Assembly: GCA_934636105.1 (NCBI GenBank)
Contig: CAKTZR010000003.1
Coordinates: 1 to 64,000 of the forward strand
From: an uncultured Clostridia bacterium
GTDB lineage: Bacteria > Bacillota > Clostridia > Christensenellales > Aristaeellaceae
Length of the DNA: 64,000 nucleotides
Reading direction: 5' to 3'
How positions within the stretch are numbered: position 1 is the stretch's first letter; every line of letters starts with the position of its first letter. Positions 52,095 through 60,642 of this stretch are shown piece by piece. The notes under the pieces are model-generated. The model searched no databases. It worked only from the letters and a program-made list of their open reading frames with translations, and was not told the origin of the DNA. Both the position numbers and the translations under genes were made by a program.

Positions 52095-53081
52095 TTAATA
52101 TCCTCTCGGTGCAATACTGCTCAGATCATCAAATTCCGTAAAAGACGTTTCTGTCGAATAGTATTCTCGCTCAACATTTTCTCCATTCACCAGCTTTAGC
52201 ACAACATCCATAACAATATCACCCAACATAGGGCTGCATTCCACCACACAGTTAATTTTTCCCTCACGAAGCAAATCAATTGCTCCCTGATCCCCATCGA
52301 CAGAAATAACAATGATATCCTTTCCCGGAACAAATCCCGCCTCTTCAATGGCTTCCAATGCTCCACTCGTCATACCATCATTTTGCGAGAATACTACGTC
52401 GATCTCTTTTCCATATTTTTCCAAAAGATCACGCATAACCTCTTTTCCCTTGGAAATAATAAAGTCTCCACAAACCGTTTCCATAATGGTAAAACGTTCA
52501 TCATCACCCAAAGCATCTTTAAACCCACGCTGACGTTCAAGCATGGGCGTTGAACCTTCCGTTCCTGTAATTTCGACAATATTCAGCCGATTACTACCCA
52601 TCTTATCTGCTTTTTTTAACAAATATTGTCCTGCCCTCCTGCCCTCATTATAAAAGTCACTTCCTACATGGCTGGCATACAGCGTCGAATCCTCTGTTTG
52701 GATGCCGCGATCTACCAAAATAACAGGAATATTCGCATCTTTCGCCTCTTTAAGCACATCGTCCCATCCATCTTCAACGATTGGTGCAAACGCGATCACG
52801 TCCACTCGATAACCGATAAATGAGCGAAGTGCTTTTTTCTGGTTTTCCTGTGATTGATTTGCATTAATATACATCAAGTTAATATTATACTTTTCTGCCG
52901 CTTCAAACATACTCTTTGTATTACCCAATCGCCATGTGCTTTCTGAACCCAATTGAGAGAAACCAACCAGTAGTTGTTCTTTTAAATCTTCCTTATCAGT
53001 TTTTTGTTCACCGCATCCTGTCAGCAACGCCAGCATAAGTGCCATAATAAGTGCCATAGCTATCCACTTGATTTTTGTCAT
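52095..53081 (-). CDS. Second YtfQ-like sugar-binding lipoprotein, candidate sensor
   Basis: A 328-residue lipoprotein: signal MTKIKWIAMALIMALMLALL followed by lipobox LTGC. The mature domain is a paralogue of the importer receptor (LLVGFSQLGSESTWRLGNT, VDVIAFAPIVEDGWDDVLKE, PVILVDRGIQTEDSTLYASH). It is a separate transcription unit with its own terminator and no transporter genes. Clostridial pentose sensing can use a lipoprotein of this type with a LytS/YesN pair (the XylFII-LytS system), so I suggest it presents sugar to the kinase encoded at 38759-40216. It could instead be a spare receptor for the importer. GGGAGAAG precedes ATG 53081. Confidence 0.88.
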   Translation of the reverse strand: MTKIKWIAMALIMALMLALLTGCGEQKTDKEDLKEQLLVGFSQLGSESTWRLGNTKSMFEAAEKYNINLMYINANQSQENQKKALRSFIGYRVDVIAFAPIVEDGWDDVLKEAKDANIPVILVDRGIQTEDSTLYASHVGSDFYNEGRRAGQYLLKKADKMGSNRLNIVEITGTEGSTPMLERQRGFKDALGDDERFTIMETVCGDFIISKGKEVMRDLLEKYGKEIDVVFSQNDGMTSGALEAIEEAGFVPGKDIIVISVDGDQGAIDLLREGKINCVVECSPMLGDIVMDVVLKLVNGENVEREYYSTETSFTEFDDLSSIAPRGY

Positions 53082-53334
53082 GAGGCTTCTCCCTTTTCTT
53101 TTCCGTCTCACATTCTTCCGTTTAAATAACACGTCTTATTCTGCATTTATATATACTGATTCATTTTACTAAATTATATCACAGCGATTCATCACATTCA
53201 ACAAAAACCTCATGTTTTTTCGTGAATGCTTTTGCACATTTATAGATCACTCATCATAAAACAGCATTCTAAAAAAGGTGGCGAACAAGTTTCCCTGTTT
53301 GCCGCTTCAAAAAGCTGAAAAACTCAACGATAGG
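53082..53334. other. AT-rich gap upstream of the second binding protein
   Basis: No gene. It should contain the promoter for the gene at 53081. An imperfect hairpin with a T-run on the reverse strand (about 53273-53310) could terminate transcription from the mob region. Confidence 0.4.
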
Positions 53335-53640
53335 CGTTATAAATGATTTCTTTTGTTTCCGGAGCTCGGGAATGATTCTTTACGAAATTCCAAAGCATAT
53401 CCGCATATTCCGGATACAGCGCATGAACCATGTCTTCCATATAGATGAAAGCGAAGCGAGGTTTCGAGCATATATTTCACAACAGCAGTCAACGCCGGGC
53501 CGCGCACAAAACCCACCATCTGATGATCAGGCGCAACAAGCGCAACACGCTCCTTTTCAGACAGCTCAATCAGACCAAATTCATCAACAAATACGGCGTG
53601 CCAGACATGTTGACCGCCGCTGCAAACTTAGAAGCGTCAC
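53335..53640 (-). pseudogene. Scrambled esterase-like 3' remnant
   Basis: Pieces in at least two frames read like one alpha/beta-hydrolase-type C-terminus: IELSEKERVALVAPDHQ with GFVRGPALTAVVKYML in one frame, and MEDMVHALYPEYADMLWNFV in another. The last resembles the His-containing end of small esterases. Several frameshifts separate them, and there is no start. The family is a guess from these short blocks. Confidence 0.45.
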
Positions 53641-54036
53641 CATATAGGCAGAGATAACTTCACTCAATGGGTAGTCGTCCGGGCCCTTGTCCACAAATTC
53701 CTTTTGACAGAAATCGCGGACGAGGGCGAGGTTCTGTTCATCAGTCAGTTCGCGCGGCAAGGCAAAGAGCATCGAGTGCGCCGTCTGCGCATTGACGCTC
53801 GTTTCCGCTGCGTCCACCGCGTTCCAGAGCGTCTGCGGATCGGCATACGCCCTCGGCGCGTTGGGCGGCAGCATGACTTCCACCCACTTCACTCGCGATG
53901 AGCTGCTGTGCGGATATTTCCAGCAACACTCGTATTCGGAATACTTCTTTTCGCCAGAGTAATACGCGCAGGAAGCCATACAGGATTGACCTTTTCCGCG
54001 GCTGATGATCTTAAAGCTCCCCGTCGGGCAGGGCAT
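53584..54036 (-). pseudogene. MobA/MobL-type relaxase, N-terminal fragment
   Basis: 150 codons. The first 115 match the start of MobA/MobL relaxases: KIISRGKGQSCMASCAYYSG, a YxCCW block, WVEVMLPPNAPRAYADPQTL, LFALPRELTDEQNLALVRDF and KEFVDKG. The frame then passes into unrelated sequence (PLSEVISAYMV) before the HUH histidines, so the nickase is inactive. It starts just downstream of a cluster of small hairpins that looks like an oriT. It is probably the element's own former mobilisation gene, cut when cargo was acquired. Confidence 0.82.
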
Positions 54037-54079
54037 GGGTTCACCTCCGTTTCTTAGCGCAAAGCGCCGTCATGGGGTA

Positions 54080-54177
54080 GCCGATGCAATCGGCGCAGGG
54101 GCTTGCCCCTGTTGATGCCGAAGGCATCGAGCACCCCGCAGGGGCCTTCGGAGAACGCACGGCGCATCAAAGATGCG
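54080..54177. repeat. Cluster of short perfect hairpins, oriT-like
   Basis: GCCGAT-gca-ATCGGC (54080-54094), AGGGGC-tt-GCCCCT (54097-54110), GATGCC-gaa-GGCATC (54114-54128), CCCC-gca-GGGG (54134-54144) and CGCATC-aaa-GATGCG (54163-54177) follow one another directly upstream of the relaxase start. Consecutive small stems next to mob genes are typical of transfer origins. Confidence 0.6.
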
Positions 54178-54190
54178 TATAAGTGCGCCC

Positions 54191-54607
54191 TCACGGGATG
54201 GGGCTGCTTCCGTCGCTCTCCGCGTCATCCTCGTTCTCTTTGCTCCAAAGCATGTCTTGCATGGTCGATTCCGGCATACGCTGCACAGCCGCGTCGATCA
54301 GCTCCTTCGGGCTTTGCGGAAGCTCCCCGCGTCGGCTGGCGGTCATCTGTTTCACAAGCTCGCGCACACGGGCAGACGAAAAGAAATAGTCGATCAGCAG
54401 GAACACATCTTCATCCGTCAGCAGTTCGGGATTGGGCAGATAATGCTCCAAATGTCCGCCGCGTTCGCACAGGCGGTGCGTGCGTTCCTTGTTTCGTTGG
54501 ATGGAGATTTTGTGTTTCGCCGCCCTGAGCTGCTGCTCGGCTTTTCGTTTCTGCGCTTCGGCTTTCTGCTGCATCGCAAGCAGTTTTTCAATTCGTTCAG
54601 ACGCCAT
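54191..54607 (-). CDS. DUF3847 family protein
   Basis: A 138-residue protein with a coiled-coil Lys/Gln/Glu-rich N-terminus (IEKLLAMQQKAEAQKRKAEQ), then the family core CERGGHLEHYLPNPELLTDE and LLIDYFFSSARVRELVKQM. DUF3847 proteins are accessory genes of clostridial mobilisable and conjugative elements; their role, perhaps in relaxosome function, is not established. GAGGAGGAA precedes ATG 54607. It lies between the oriT-like cluster and tnpW, in the same direction. Confidence 0.82.
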   Translation of the reverse strand: MASERIEKLLAMQQKAEAQKRKAEQQLRAAKHKISIQRNKERTHRLCERGGHLEHYLPNPELLTDEDVFLLIDYFFSSARVRELVKQMTASRRGELPQSPKELIDAAVQRMPESTMQDMLWSKENEDDAESDGSSPIP

Positions 54608-54649
54608 CGAACATTCCTCCTCGGTCAAAAATCATTCGTGTTTTAAGCG

Positions 54650-54844
54650 TTACGCTGCGTGTTCGGCGGGCGGTTCTTCCAGCTTTTCGGAAGCATCCGC
54701 CTGCAATGCGCCGCTGCGGATCAGCTCCAGCAGCTTGTCCTCGTAAGTCACGGCGATATCGTCGTCGCAATATGCGCGGACGGTGAAATTGGTGTTGCCA
54801 ATCCGCTGGGTAAAGGTAAAAAGGGGAATACGTTTTTCGGTCAT
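54650..54844 (-). CDS. TnpW-family transposon protein
   Basis: A 64-residue protein starting MTEKRIPLFTFTQRIGNTNF and containing VRAYCDDDIAVTYEDKLLEL. It matches the small TnpW proteins of Tn4451-like and related clostridial elements, whose function is unknown. AGGAG sets ATG 54844. It is the gene immediately downstream of the recombinase pair, as in those elements. Confidence 0.8.
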   Translation of the reverse strand: MTEKRIPLFTFTQRIGNTNFTVRAYCDDDIAVTYEDKLLELIRSGALQADASEKLEEPPAEHAA

Positions 54845-54929
54845 AGGCGCTCCTTTCCGTTCAACACAAAAGGCGATGCAGCCCGATAAAAAACGGGGCA
54901 TCGCCTTTTCTATCTGTTCAGTTTCTGAT

Positions 54930-56696
54930 TCAAATTGGGGATTCGCTTTTAAGCTGTGCGTTCATCCTCTCTTGATGCGCCTGCGCGCGTTTATTCCTTT
55001 CATGGATTCTTCGCTTTTTCAATGCCTCCTGACGTTTCTGTTCTTCCGGCGAAAGCTCGACGGGCTGCACGGGAACGTCAAACTTTCCGATGAAATTCAA
55101 ATACACTTCAATCTCGCGGGAGCGCTCGCCGTCCTCGCCCTTCACGGTTTCATGGACGATGACTTTTTCCACGAATTGACGCAGCACTTCATCGGAATAT
55201 TCCGTGCAGTCGCGGTAGCGCTCAACAAGCGCCATAAACCGTTCAATCTTATCTTCGCCGGATTGAATTTCATCCAACTGCCGCTGTTCTTCCAAAACCG
55301 CTTTTTCAAGCTGTGTCTGTTCGCTTTCATACTCGGCAGACAGCGCATCGAACCGTTCCTCCGGGATTTTTTCGAGCGCATAATTCTCATAGAGTTTTTT
55401 CAAAAGCCGGTCAAGTTCCGCCACTCTTTTGTTCTTTGCCGCAATCCCTTTTTTAAGCTGTTTTGTCTGTTCCGGCTGCTCCGCCAGCATTTCCCGTTGC
55501 AGCCGCGCCAGAAATTCTTCCTGATTCGTCAATGCGTATCGGCTGACCGTTTGAATCGTTTCTTTCAGTAACGGACGAAGCGCTTTTGCACTGAATGCGT
55601 TTCGAACACATTGCCGTTCTTCTAAATGCTCAGACTTTCGATAGGTGGAACATACAAAGAAGTCATGGTAACAGATCGTGCCGGTTTTCAAACGCTCCGC
55701 ATGATGGAGATTGCTCATGGGAGCGCCGCATCGGGCGCAGAATACAAAGTTCTTAAAGCTGCTGTCGGCGTTTTTCGCCTTAGCCCTCTTGGGCTTTTCA
55801 AACGCTTCATGCGCTTTTTCCCATGCCTGCCTATCCACAATCGCTTCATGGGTATTTTCAAAAACCACCTGCTTTTCTATCGGGTTCTGAACCTGTTTGG
55901 CTTTGTAAGAAGGCGTACACGTCTTAAAATTGACCGTCATGCCCAGATACTCGCGCTTGTTCAAAATACCGATGACCGTCCCTCTGTGCCAGTCATAGTC
56001 GCCTGTTTCCTGCCTTCTGGCGTGATATCGGTTCCCCATATCCGATCTGCGGAAATATGTACTCGGTGTAATCCTCCGCTCTGTCTGTAAGGTTTTGGCA
56101 ATGCGGTGCGGGTTCATTCCTGTCGCCGCCAGTTCAAAAATCCGCCGCACGATCTCGGCGGTTTCAGGTTCAATCACCCAATGGTTCTTATCTTCGGGAT
56201 CTCGCTTATAGCCGAACAGCGGCGTTGACGTAAGCGATTGCCCCGACATTCCTTTTGCCCGAAACCCGATGTTGACTTTCTTGGATAGATCATGCAGATA
56301 CATTTCGTTCAGAACATTCAGCATGGGCGCAAACTCCAAGCTGTCGGAACAGCTGTTGTCCACATGACTGTCAATGGCGATAAACCGCACATCTTTCTCT
56401 TTGAAATAAATTTCGGTATAAAAGCCCGTTTGCAGGTAATCACGCCCGACGCGGCTCATGTCTTTGACCAGCACCGTTCCGATTTTCCCGCCGTCAATAT
56501 CCGTCATCATCTGCTGCCAGCCGGGACGTTCAAAGTTTCGTCCACTGAATCCGTCGTCCGTATAATGCCGGCAGTTTTCAAAGCCGTTTGCGGCGGCATA
56601 GGTTTCAAGATATTCCTTCTGCCGAAGAATCGAAAAGGACTCGCCTTCGTTTCTGTCCTCGCGGGATATACGCTCATACAGCGCTGTCATTTTCAT
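54930..56696 (-). CDS. Large serine recombinase A
   Basis: A 588-residue recombinase. The resolvase-type catalytic domain begins TALYERISREDRNEGESFSI (nucleophile Ser in YERISR), with Arg residues in LVKDMSRVGRDYLQTGFYTE. The recombinase domain (LFGYKRDP, RRIFELAATGMNPHRIAKTL), a zinc ribbon (FCARCGAPMSNL ... YHDFFVCSTYRK ... CVRN) and a long coiled coil (about residues 400-500) follow. This matches TndX/TnpX-type enzymes that excise and insert clostridial elements via a circular form. The start at 56696 is favoured because AAGGAGG abuts the more upstream ATG at 56705. It overlaps recombinase B by 23 bp. Confidence 0.95.
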   Translation of the reverse strand: MKMTALYERISREDRNEGESFSILRQKEYLETYAAANGFENCRHYTDDGFSGRNFERPGWQQMMTDIDGGKIGTVLVKDMSRVGRDYLQTGFYTEIYFKEKDVRFIAIDSHVDNSCSDSLEFAPMLNVLNEMYLHDLSKKVNIGFRAKGMSGQSLTSTPLFGYKRDPEDKNHWVIEPETAEIVRRIFELAATGMNPHRIAKTLQTERRITPSTYFRRSDMGNRYHARRQETGDYDWHRGTVIGILNKREYLGMTVNFKTCTPSYKAKQVQNPIEKQVVFENTHEAIVDRQAWEKAHEAFEKPKRAKAKNADSSFKNFVFCARCGAPMSNLHHAERLKTGTICYHDFFVCSTYRKSEHLEERQCVRNAFSAKALRPLLKETIQTVSRYALTNQEEFLARLQREMLAEQPEQTKQLKKGIAAKNKRVAELDRLLKKLYENYALEKIPEERFDALSAEYESEQTQLEKAVLEEQRQLDEIQSGEDKIERFMALVERYRDCTEYSDEVLRQFVEKVIVHETVKGEDGERSREIEVYLNFIGKFDVPVQPVELSPEEQKRQEALKKRRIHERNKRAQAHQERMNAQLKSESPI

Positions 56697-58458
56697 GGGC
56701 TGCATCCTCCTTCTCCTGCGCGTCTTTCAATTTCTTTCTCTCCATGCAGCGGGCGACTTTTTCCCGATTTTTCGCGCGTCGCTGTTTCTGCTTTTCTTCC
56801 TCTGCCATTTCTTCTGCCGTCGGCTCGTCCTGCGGCACCTGGAAATTGCCGATGAATTTCAAATAGATGTCGATCTGCATGTGCCGCTCTCCGTCGATTT
56901 TTTCCGGCGCATGGACAATGATTTTTTCAACAAACGCATAGATCATGGGTGTGGTCAGTTCATCGGCTTCCCTGTATTTTCTGGCAAGTTTGAGAAAAGA
57001 AGCGATGTGATCGGAATCGACTTCATACGCCCGAAGTTCTTCCGTGTCCGTTTCCAAAACGGCTTTCAGTTCAGCCTGTTCTTTCTCATACGCCGCAAGA
57101 AAATCATCAAAACGTTTTTCAGAAATTTTTTCAAGCGCATACGATTCATACAGTTTTTGAATCAGCACGTCCAGTTCCTTACAGCGCTTCTGCGCTTTGC
57201 GGATTCTGGCTTTCGTTTCTTTCGCCGCCTGTGCCTGCTGCAATTCAGACGCTTCCCGAACTTTGCGCGCAAACTCAATCTCATTAGAAAGGGCATAGTG
57301 GCTGACAGTCTGAATGGTTTTCAGAATCAACGCTCTCAGTGCTTTTGTCGCAATATGATGAGAGGTACATTCCAACGTTTCTCTTTTTCGGGAACGCATG
57401 TAGGTCGAGCAATTATAGGTATCACTTTGAAAAACCCCCTGTTCATCTTGTGGTCCACGGCGATGATTATACAGTCGTTGACCACAATCTGCGCAATAAA
57501 CCAGACCTGTCAGCGGATTCGCCGCGCCCAGCGTATCTGTACGCTTTTTACTTTTCAATGCACATTGGGCAAGCTCCCATGTTTCCTTCGTTACAATGGG
57601 TTCATGGGTATTCTCGAAGATCAGCAGCTTTTCCGGCGGGTTGGCGTGTCGCTTATCCTTGTAATACCGTTTGCTGGAACGAAAATTGACCGTATGTCCC
57701 AAATACTCCTGATGGGTCAAAATTCTGCTGATTGTCAAACTGTTCCAGTCGTGCGCATGGGCTTCTTTTGTATAGTCGCTGCGCATCCCGCAGGCGTGTT
57801 TCGTATAGTAGTAGCCGGGATTGTCCACTTTCTCCTTCGTCAGAATCCGTGCAATTTCAGACGGCCCGTGTCCCTCGCAAGCCATCTGATAAATTCTGCG
57901 GACAGTCGCCGCCGCTTCATCGTCAACCAGCCAGTGGTGCTTGATGTCCGGGTCTTTTCGATAACCATATAAGCAGTTGTTGTTGGTCGGTAAGCCGGAT
58001 TTGCCGCGCAGCTGATAAGCCGCCGTAACTTTCTTAGACTGATCTTTCAGATACCATTCGTTCATGATGTTCAGGAACGGCACAAATTCGCCTGTTTCGG
58101 GGTGGTCGTTATCCACGCCGTTGGCGATGGCGATAAATCGGACATTGTGCTTGCGGAACACCACTTCCGTATAAAATCCTGTTTCAAGATAGTTGCGCCC
58201 GATTCGGCTCATATCCTTAGCCAGAATCACGCCAACCTTTCCGGCTTCCACGTCGGCAATCAGGCTTTTCCATCCGGGGCGGTCGAAGTTGCCGCCGCTC
58301 CATCCGTCATCCGTATAGTGTTTGCAGTTGGCGAAGCCATGCTCGTCAGCATAATTTTGCAGATAGAGCTTCTGGTTCACGATGGAGTTGCTTTCCCCGT
58401 CGAGGTCATCGTCGCGGGACAGGCGCTCGTACAGCGCCGTAATCAGATTTTCTTTCAA
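56674..58458 (-). CDS. Large serine recombinase B
   Basis: A 594-residue paralogue of recombinase A: catalytic TALYERLSRDDDLDGESNSI, ILAKDMSRIGRNYLETGFYT, recombinase domain CLYGYRKDPD and VRRIYQMACEGHGPSEIARI, zinc ribbon VYCADCGQRLYNH ... YNCSTYMRSRKR ... LECTSH, and a coiled-coil tail. The start is TTG 58458: GGAGG at 58466-58470 is correctly spaced for it, while the ATG at 58479 overlaps the site. Two adjacent large serine recombinases may act as a heteromeric pair, as reported for some paired integrases, or one may be redundant. Divergent from the XRE gene. Confidence 0.94.
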   Translation of the reverse strand: MKENLITALYERLSRDDDLDGESNSIVNQKLYLQNYADEHGFANCKHYTDDGWSGGNFDRPGWKSLIADVEAGKVGVILAKDMSRIGRNYLETGFYTEVVFRKHNVRFIAIANGVDNDHPETGEFVPFLNIMNEWYLKDQSKKVTAAYQLRGKSGLPTNNNCLYGYRKDPDIKHHWLVDDEAAATVRRIYQMACEGHGPSEIARILTKEKVDNPGYYYTKHACGMRSDYTKEAHAHDWNSLTISRILTHQEYLGHTVNFRSSKRYYKDKRHANPPEKLLIFENTHEPIVTKETWELAQCALKSKKRTDTLGAANPLTGLVYCADCGQRLYNHRRGPQDEQGVFQSDTYNCSTYMRSRKRETLECTSHHIATKALRALILKTIQTVSHYALSNEIEFARKVREASELQQAQAAKETKARIRKAQKRCKELDVLIQKLYESYALEKISEKRFDDFLAAYEKEQAELKAVLETDTEELRAYEVDSDHIASFLKLARKYREADELTTPMIYAFVEKIIVHAPEKIDGERHMQIDIYLKFIGNFQVPQDEPTAEEMAEEEKQKQRRAKNREKVARCMERKKLKDAQEKEDAAHENDSAV

Positions 58459-58620
58459 TAAAATTCCTCCTTCACACATTTTTTCGATCTTGAAGGGTGT
58501 AAAAGAACATTTTTACGCACTGTCTGAATATACGGGGAAAAATGGGAAATCGTCTGAAAAGCGGCATTTTTTCAACTGCTCCAGTTCCAGCGGCTTTTCT
58601 GATGCAAAAATGCAACAGAT

Positions 58621-58649
58621 TTGACTTGGCTATTCGAGTCTGATATGAT
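58621..58649 (+). promoter_or_regulatory. Promoter of the XRE-sigma regulator operon
   Basis: TTGACT (58621-58626), 17 bases, TATGAT (58644-58649); the gene starts 35 bp downstream. Confidence 0.8.
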
Positions 58650-58683
58650 ACGATCAAAGAAAAAAACTCAGGAGGATGAATGG

Positions 58684-59580
58684 ATGCAGGAAAAATGGCT
58701 TCCCGGAAATACAATGGACAGAATCCGCGACCTGTGCAGAAGCCGAAACATCACGCAGGTTGAGCTGGCGCAGGCTGTCGGTATGGACAAAAGCACATTG
58801 AGCCGCGTAATGGCTGAAAAAACGAGCAAACTGTCCAGCAAAAATCTTGTCGCCATCGCGAATTACTTTGAAGTTTCGACGGATTTTCTGCTGGGACTGA
58901 CGGATATTCCTTCCCGTAAAGGATACGACATCGAGCGTCTGGGGCTGTCTGTGGAAGCAGCTGCCAATCTCTATCAGGGCAGGTTGAACCGTTCTGTGAT
59001 CTGTCAGCTTCTGGAAAATCCGAAATTCGCGGAGCTGACCCGCCAGATTGCGCTTTATCAGGAGGGCGTTCTGGCTTCCGGCGTCGCCGCGCAGAATCAA
59101 ATGTACAACTCCATGAGCAGCCTCATGTTGGAACATGGTCAGGCTAACCCTCAAGATATGCCCGCCGTTCGTGGCGCTGTGCAGGAAGCTCAGGCGCTCA
59201 AGCGCCCGGTCTATGCGGATGAAATCGAGAACATCACGCGCAGCTTCCGCCAGATTCTCGCCGAAATGAAGAAGGATGGACCGGAACGTGTCAAACAAAC
59301 CGCGGCGCTGACCAAACAGAAGCTCAGCGAAATCACAAAAGTGCTTCCGCGCCAGAAAAAAGGTCTGCAACTCAGACCCGAAGGCATCATGGGGATGCTC
59401 TCAGCGGCGCTGAACCAGATCACCGTTCCAGAAGAATATCAGGCTGAATTGGGCGAAGCAACCGATCAGCTCAAACAGGCGATCTGGAACTACATGAACA
59501 CCACCTACAATATCCAAATGGAGATGAATGCCCATCACGAACGAAACCCTTTGCCTGATGATTCAGAATGGAAATCATGA
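58684..59580 (+). CDS. XRE-family regulator of the mobile element
   Basis: A 298-residue protein with an N-terminal Cro/CI helix-turn-helix (ITQVELAQAVGMDKSTLSRV, then NLVAIANYFEVSTDFLLGLT) and a 220-residue helical C-terminal part without a known family. GGAGG sets ATG 58684. It is divergent from the recombinases and upstream of the sigma-like gene, which it overlaps by 53 bp. Likely controls excision or transfer genes of the element. Confidence 0.85.
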   Translation: MQEKWLPGNTMDRIRDLCRSRNITQVELAQAVGMDKSTLSRVMAEKTSKLSSKNLVAIANYFEVSTDFLLGLTDIPSRKGYDIERLGLSVEAAANLYQGRLNRSVICQLLENPKFAELTRQIALYQEGVLASGVAAQNQMYNSMSSLMLEHGQANPQDMPAVRGAVQEAQALKRPVYADEIENITRSFRQILAEMKKDGPERVKQTAALTKQKLSEITKVLPRQKKGLQLRPEGIMGMLSAALNQITVPEEYQAELGEATDQLKQAIWNYMNTTYNIQMEMNAHHERNPLPDDSEWKS

Positions 59581-60154
59581 AGCATGTGCCCAGTTGATTG
59601 AGCAGAATACGATGTTTATTCGCTCAGCCGCGATTCAATTTGAAAAACGATATGGCAGCGCAGTTCTGAACTGTGACGATTACGAACAGGAGGGGCGAAT
59701 CGCTCTGCTTCACGCCGCAGAGCGCTACGTGCTGGAAAAGGGGAAATTCCTGACGTATGCCGCCGTAGTCGTTTGCACCGCAATGCTCGACGCCCTTCGG
59801 CAAACACATCCCGAAATCAATACGGTTTCGCTGGAAGAAAACCAGGCAGCAGTTGAAGCCATGCAATCCGATAATCCTGCTCTAAGTCGGGATATCTATC
59901 ATAAAAGCCCCGAACAGCTCTATCTGAACAAGGAAAAGCTGCTTGCACTCTATGACGCAATGAATCGCTCGTCGCTTCGCGATGCCGCATGGGTTCGCCA
60001 TCGGTTTGGTTTCGATGGCGAACCGTGCGCACTGGCAGCAGCGGCGAGGGACTACGGCTTGAGCATCAGCCGGGCAAGGCGCATCGAAGATGAAGCTCTG
60101 CGCCATATTCGTGAGAATTTGGCCACACAGGGCAGGGCGAAAGCGGCTGCATGA
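59528..60154 (+). CDS. Sigma-70-like factor of the mobile element
   Basis: A 208-residue protein. The N-terminal half resembles sigma region 2 (AIQFEKRYGSAVLNCDDYEQ, EGRIALLHAAERYVLEKGKF, TYAAVVVCTAMLDALRQTHP) and the C-terminus region 4 (LAAAARDYGLSISRARRIED, EALRHIREN). It probably directs or assists transcription of element genes. The start overlaps the XRE gene's 3' end (ggag-atga-ATG), implying coupling. Compare the region-4-only factor at 17617-18054 in the tRNA island. Confidence 0.82.
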   Translation: MPITNETLCLMIQNGNHEACAQLIEQNTMFIRSAAIQFEKRYGSAVLNCDDYEQEGRIALLHAAERYVLEKGKFLTYAAVVVCTAMLDALRQTHPEINTVSLEENQAAVEAMQSDNPALSRDIYHKSPEQLYLNKEKLLALYDAMNRSSLRDAAWVRHRFGFDGEPCALAAAARDYGLSISRARRIEDEALRHIRENLATQGRAKAAA

Positions 60155-60178
60155 ACGCTTTCTCTCCGGCGCTGTGGT

Positions 60179-60526
60179 TTAATCGTAAACCAGTTTGTTC
60201 AACAGGATTTCTTCGGCCCGGTTCTGGATGCTGTTCATCCTGCGCACCCATTCCATCTGGTCATGAGCCTTGAGCGCTTCGTCAACGCCTTCCTGCCGCA
60301 TCATCTGCGGCCGGAGGGTTTCAAGGCGTTCCCGGCACTCGGCATCCACGCTGACAAGATGTTCCGTCAGTTTGCCGGAAAGCAGCAGAGCATTGTACAG
60401 AATGGGCTTATGCTCTTTGAGATACGTCTTGCGCATCCTGCCATACTTTCCAAGCGTTACGGGTTCATCCGGGATGGTCAGGTCGGGAAGCAGGTAATCA
60501 CCGCAGCGATGATAGGTCAGTTTCAT
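60179..60526 (-). CDS. TnpV-family transposon protein
   Basis: A 115-residue protein: MKLTYHRCGDYLLPDLTIPD, the GRMRKTYLKEHKPILYNALL block, and RLETLRPQMMRQEGVDEALK toward the end. It matches TnpV of Tn4451-type elements, of unknown function. AAAGGGG precedes ATG 60526. It is the last complete gene before the element's right end. Confidence 0.85.
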   Translation of the reverse strand: MKLTYHRCGDYLLPDLTIPDEPVTLGKYGRMRKTYLKEHKPILYNALLLSGKLTEHLVSVDAECRERLETLRPQMMRQEGVDEALKAHDQMEWVRRMNSIQNRAEEILLNKLVYD

Positions 60527-60548
60527 ACAAATTGCCCCTTTCAAATAT

Positions 60549-60599
60549 AAAAAGCAGTTGTGAACATGAAGATTTTTTCTTCTTCCATAACTGCTTTTT
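60549..60599. terminator. Hairpin near the element's right end
   Basis: aaaaagcagtt (60549-60559) pairs with aactgcttttt (60589-60599) across a 29-base loop that contains its own T-rich stretch. A second stem, aaggaag/cttcctt, lies at about 60632-60657, close to the junction. Confidence 0.55.
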
Positions 60600-60642
60600 G
60601 TATTTGGTTTTTATGAAATGACGTGCAGTTTAAGGAAGATGG

